This document shows positions 6,293 through 7,760 of a stretch of DNA of 7,760 nucleotides, piece by piece. The notes under the pieces were generated by a model. It had not been told where the DNA came from. It saw only the letters and a program-made list of their open reading frames with translations, and ran no database searches. Location: the NCBI GenBank assembly GCA_017882025.1, contig JADGQG010000087.1, positions 1-7,760 of the forward strand, in the 5' to 3' direction. Position 1 is the stretch's first letter. Each line of letters opens with the position of its first letter. The translations under genes were made by a program, and so were the position numbers. The stretch comes from Chloroflexota bacterium (GTDB lineage: Bacteria > Chloroflexota > Limnocylindria > Limnocylindrales > CSP1-4).

Positions 6293-6298
6293 TACCCT
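6293..6298 (+). promoter_or_regulatory. -10 element of a leaderless promoter for the MFS gene
   Basis: TACCCT fits TANNNT and ends 6 bases before the ATG at 6305, exactly the spacing seen before the M20 peptidase gene, so transcription would begin on the start codon. There is no Shine-Dalgarno upstream of the ATG. This supports 6305 as the start rather than an upstream position in the same open frame. Confidence 0.5.
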
Positions 6299-6304
6299 GC
6301 AGCG

Positions 6305-7591
6305 ATGGCACGCTCCCTCTGGTCCGTGATCCTCGGGACGCTCACGCTCCGCTTCAGCACGGGCCTGACCGGCGCAATGCTCGTGTACTACCTTGCGGAT
6401 CTGCCGAAGCATGGCGGGGCGGAGGTCTCGTCGATCACGGTGGCCGTGTTCACCGCCTCCTTCTTCGCGGCCGAGCTGATCCTGTCCCCGTTGTTCGGGC
6501 CGCTGGCTGATCGCTTCGGGTATCACCGGATCATGCAGCTGGGGCCCGCCTTCGGGGCGACCGCGGTCATCCTGACCGGGCTCACCGCGAACCTCTGGCT
6601 GCTGGGCGCCACGCGCTGGCTGGAGGGCGCATCCACCGCGGCCAGCGTTCCCTCCATCCTCGGCTTCCTCGCGATCGCAACGATGGGCAACGAAGGACTC
6701 CGCGGGAAGGCGGTCGCGCGCTTCGAGGCGGCGACGCTCGCGGGCCTGGGGGCGGGGATCGTGGCGGCGGGGCCGCTCTGGACGCTCCTGCATCGCGAGG
6801 CGTTCTTCCTCAACGCCGCCATCTACGGCATCTCGTGGGCGATCTATCGATTCGGCGTCGCCGACCCGCGGGCGGAGCACGGCGGCCACGAGCTCGAGAA
6901 GCGGACGAACCTGGCGCGCTACTTCGAGATCCTCTCCGGCGCGCATGTCTGGCTGCTGGCACCGACCTGGATCGCGGTCAACGCAGCCATCGGGCTGTGG
7001 ACCTCCCAGTCGATCTTCCAGCTCGTGAAGGCGCCCGTCCCCCGCTTCGCCGATCAGCGCCTGATGGCGGGCGCGTCACCGCTCCTCGTGAGCGCAGGCC
7101 TGGCGATCGGGATGCTGGTCTTCCTCGCCGGCCTGGTCTACTGGGGCAATCGCTTCAAGAAGCTCCGCCGGACCACGATCATCTTCTACGGCCTGGGTGG
7201 TGGCGCGGTGCTGGTCGCGGCCGCCGTCGCGATCAACCACGGCGCCGACCTGCCCGTGGCCCTGACGCTCGTCCTCATCGCGCCCGTGGTGGGCGGCCTG
7301 TTCGTCCTTGCCGGCGCGACGCCCGCAGCGCTTGGGCTGCTCGCGGACATGTCGGAACCGTACCCGCGCGACCGCGGCGCGATCATGGGCCTCTACTCGG
7401 TCTTCCTGGCGATCGGCCAGATCACCGGCAGCCTGGCCGGCGGTGTCGCCGCCGACCTGCGCGGGATCGACGGCCTGCTCGTCGCTACGCTCGTGATGCT
7501 CGCCATCGCGGTCCTGCCGCTCTGGCGGCTGCGCGGGGTCGAGCACCAGGTGGGCTTCGTCGGCGGGCCCAGCCCGGCCTCCGGGGGTTGA
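6305..7591 (+). CDS. Major facilitator superfamily (MFS) transporter
   Basis: This is a secondary transporter of the inner membrane, 428 aa from the ATG at 6305, a normal MFS length. The first helix (about 5-30) is followed by the signature loop 2-3 motif A, GPLADRFGYHRIM (65-77). Roughly twelve hydrophobic segments can be traced, with a polar central loop at about 185-208 (DPRAEHGGHELEKRTN) separating the two six-helix halves, and a second-half GNRFKKLRRT loop (281-290) matching motif A. A helix breaker and polar stretch at 348-358 (DMSEPYPRDRG) precedes the last pair of helices, and the C-terminus is short and Gly/Pro-rich. The open frame continues upstream to 6116, but that part overlaps the GGT-like gene and is Arg/Pro-rich. 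The gene diverges from the GGT-like hydrolase across 53 bases, so import or export of that enzyme's substrate or product is plausible. Substrate cannot be read from the sequence. Confidence 0.93.
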   Translation: MARSLWSVILGTLTLRFSTGLTGAMLVYYLADLPKHGGAEVSSITVAVFTASFFAAELILSPLFGPLADRFGYHRIMQLGPAFGATAVILTGLTANLWLLGATRWLEGASTAASVPSILGFLAIATMGNEGLRGKAVARFEAATLAGLGAGIVAAGPLWTLLHREAFFLNAAIYGISWAIYRFGVADPRAEHGGHELEKRTNLARYFEILSGAHVWLLAPTWIAVNAAIGLWTSQSIFQLVKAPVPRFADQRLMAGASPLLVSAGLAIGMLVFLAGLVYWGNRFKKLRRTTIIFYGLGGGAVLVAAAVAINHGADLPVALTLVLIAPVVGGLFVLAGATPAALGLLADMSEPYPRDRGAIMGLYSVFLAIGQITGSLAGGVAADLRGIDGLLVATLVMLAIAVLPLWRLRGVEHQVGFVGGPSPASGG

Positions 7592-7616
7592 GCCCGAGCC
7601 AGGACCCGAAGGGCAG

Positions 7617-7638
7617 AGCCCGGGGTTGGCCCCCGGCT
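7617..7638 (+). terminator. Weak GC-rich hairpin after the MFS gene, possible terminator
   Basis: Starting 26 bases after the MFS stop, AGCC + GGGG pairs with CCCC + GGCT (eight pairs, one bulged C, a five-base loop). There is no T-run afterwards, so it is at best an imperfect intrinsic terminator or a 3' mRNA end structure. The rest of 7592-7760 shows no convincing gene; it contains an isolated TATCGT (7678-7683) and a purine-rich stretch near 7738-7752 that could belong to a gene beginning outside the window. Confidence 0.3.
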
Positions 7639-7760
7639 GACGAACGCGGTTCGGTCCCCGCACGGCCGCCCCGCTCGTATCGTGCCTCCAGCCGCGGTCC
7701 GAAGCCCGTCCCAGCCGTCCCGCCCGCGCGAGCGCGCGAAGGAAGTAAGGGAACTCGCCA

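Noticed and set aside
6263..6946. 227-aa minus-strand open frame opposite the start of the MFS gene
   Set aside because: It is antisense to the MFS helices and motif A, and very rich in Arg, Glu and Gly without any motif.
7721..7740. CGCGCGAGCGCGCG near the right edge as a hairpin or Z-DNA element
   Set aside because: A two-base loop cannot form a stable hairpin, and short CG-rich palindromes are common at this base composition.
7738..7760. Right-edge sequence GGAACTCGCCA resembling a conserved 23S rRNA segment (GGAACTCGGCA)
   Set aside because: The match is about ten bases with a mismatch, and the sequence before it does not look like 23S rRNA, so it is most likely chance.

Overview
This is a very GC-rich (roughly 70% by eye), gene-dense stretch of bacterial chromosome. 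Three genes carry a TANNNT -10 box placed so that transcription would begin at, or within two bases of, the start codon. That style of leaderless expression, with the base composition and frequent GTG starts, suits a high-GC Actinobacteriota or Chloroflexota lineage (for example Limnocylindria-like soil or water bacteria). The assignment is an inference from style, since no rRNA or other taxonomic marker is present.

Layout, left to right. (1) A Na+/H+ antiporter of the CPA1 type on the plus strand, cut by the left edge of the window. (2) A plus-strand M20 metallopeptidase of the carboxypeptidase G2 / glutamate carboxypeptidase type, starting from its own leaderless promoter. Its open frame runs 174 bases into the convergent azlD gene. 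(3) A minus-strand series of five genes, read from right to left: a gamma-glutamyltransferase-family Ntn-hydrolase, an unrecognised 188-189 aa protein coupled to it by a GTGA stop/start overlap, a 130-base gap, a small HxxC...CxxC protein with a strong Shine-Dalgarno, then azlC and azlD, the two subunits of a branched-chain amino acid exporter. (4) Diverging from the hydrolase gene across only 53 bases, a plus-strand major facilitator superfamily transporter. (5) About 170 bases at the right edge with no convincing gene, holding at most a weak hairpin.

The common theme is small-molecule and amino-acid handling. Two enzymes come from families that often cut glutamyl or other amide bonds (the M20 peptidase and the GGT-like hydrolase), and there are an amino-acid exporter and an MFS permease. 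A coherent reading is peptide or amide breakdown with efflux of surplus amino acids, but the substrates are not determined. The GGT homologue lacks the residues that bind the glutamate part of glutathione in E. coli GGT. I see no CRISPR array, insertion sequence, tRNA, rRNA or defence system. The most novel items are the two unrecognised small proteins in the minus-strand series and the divergent control region with a centrally placed inverted repeat.
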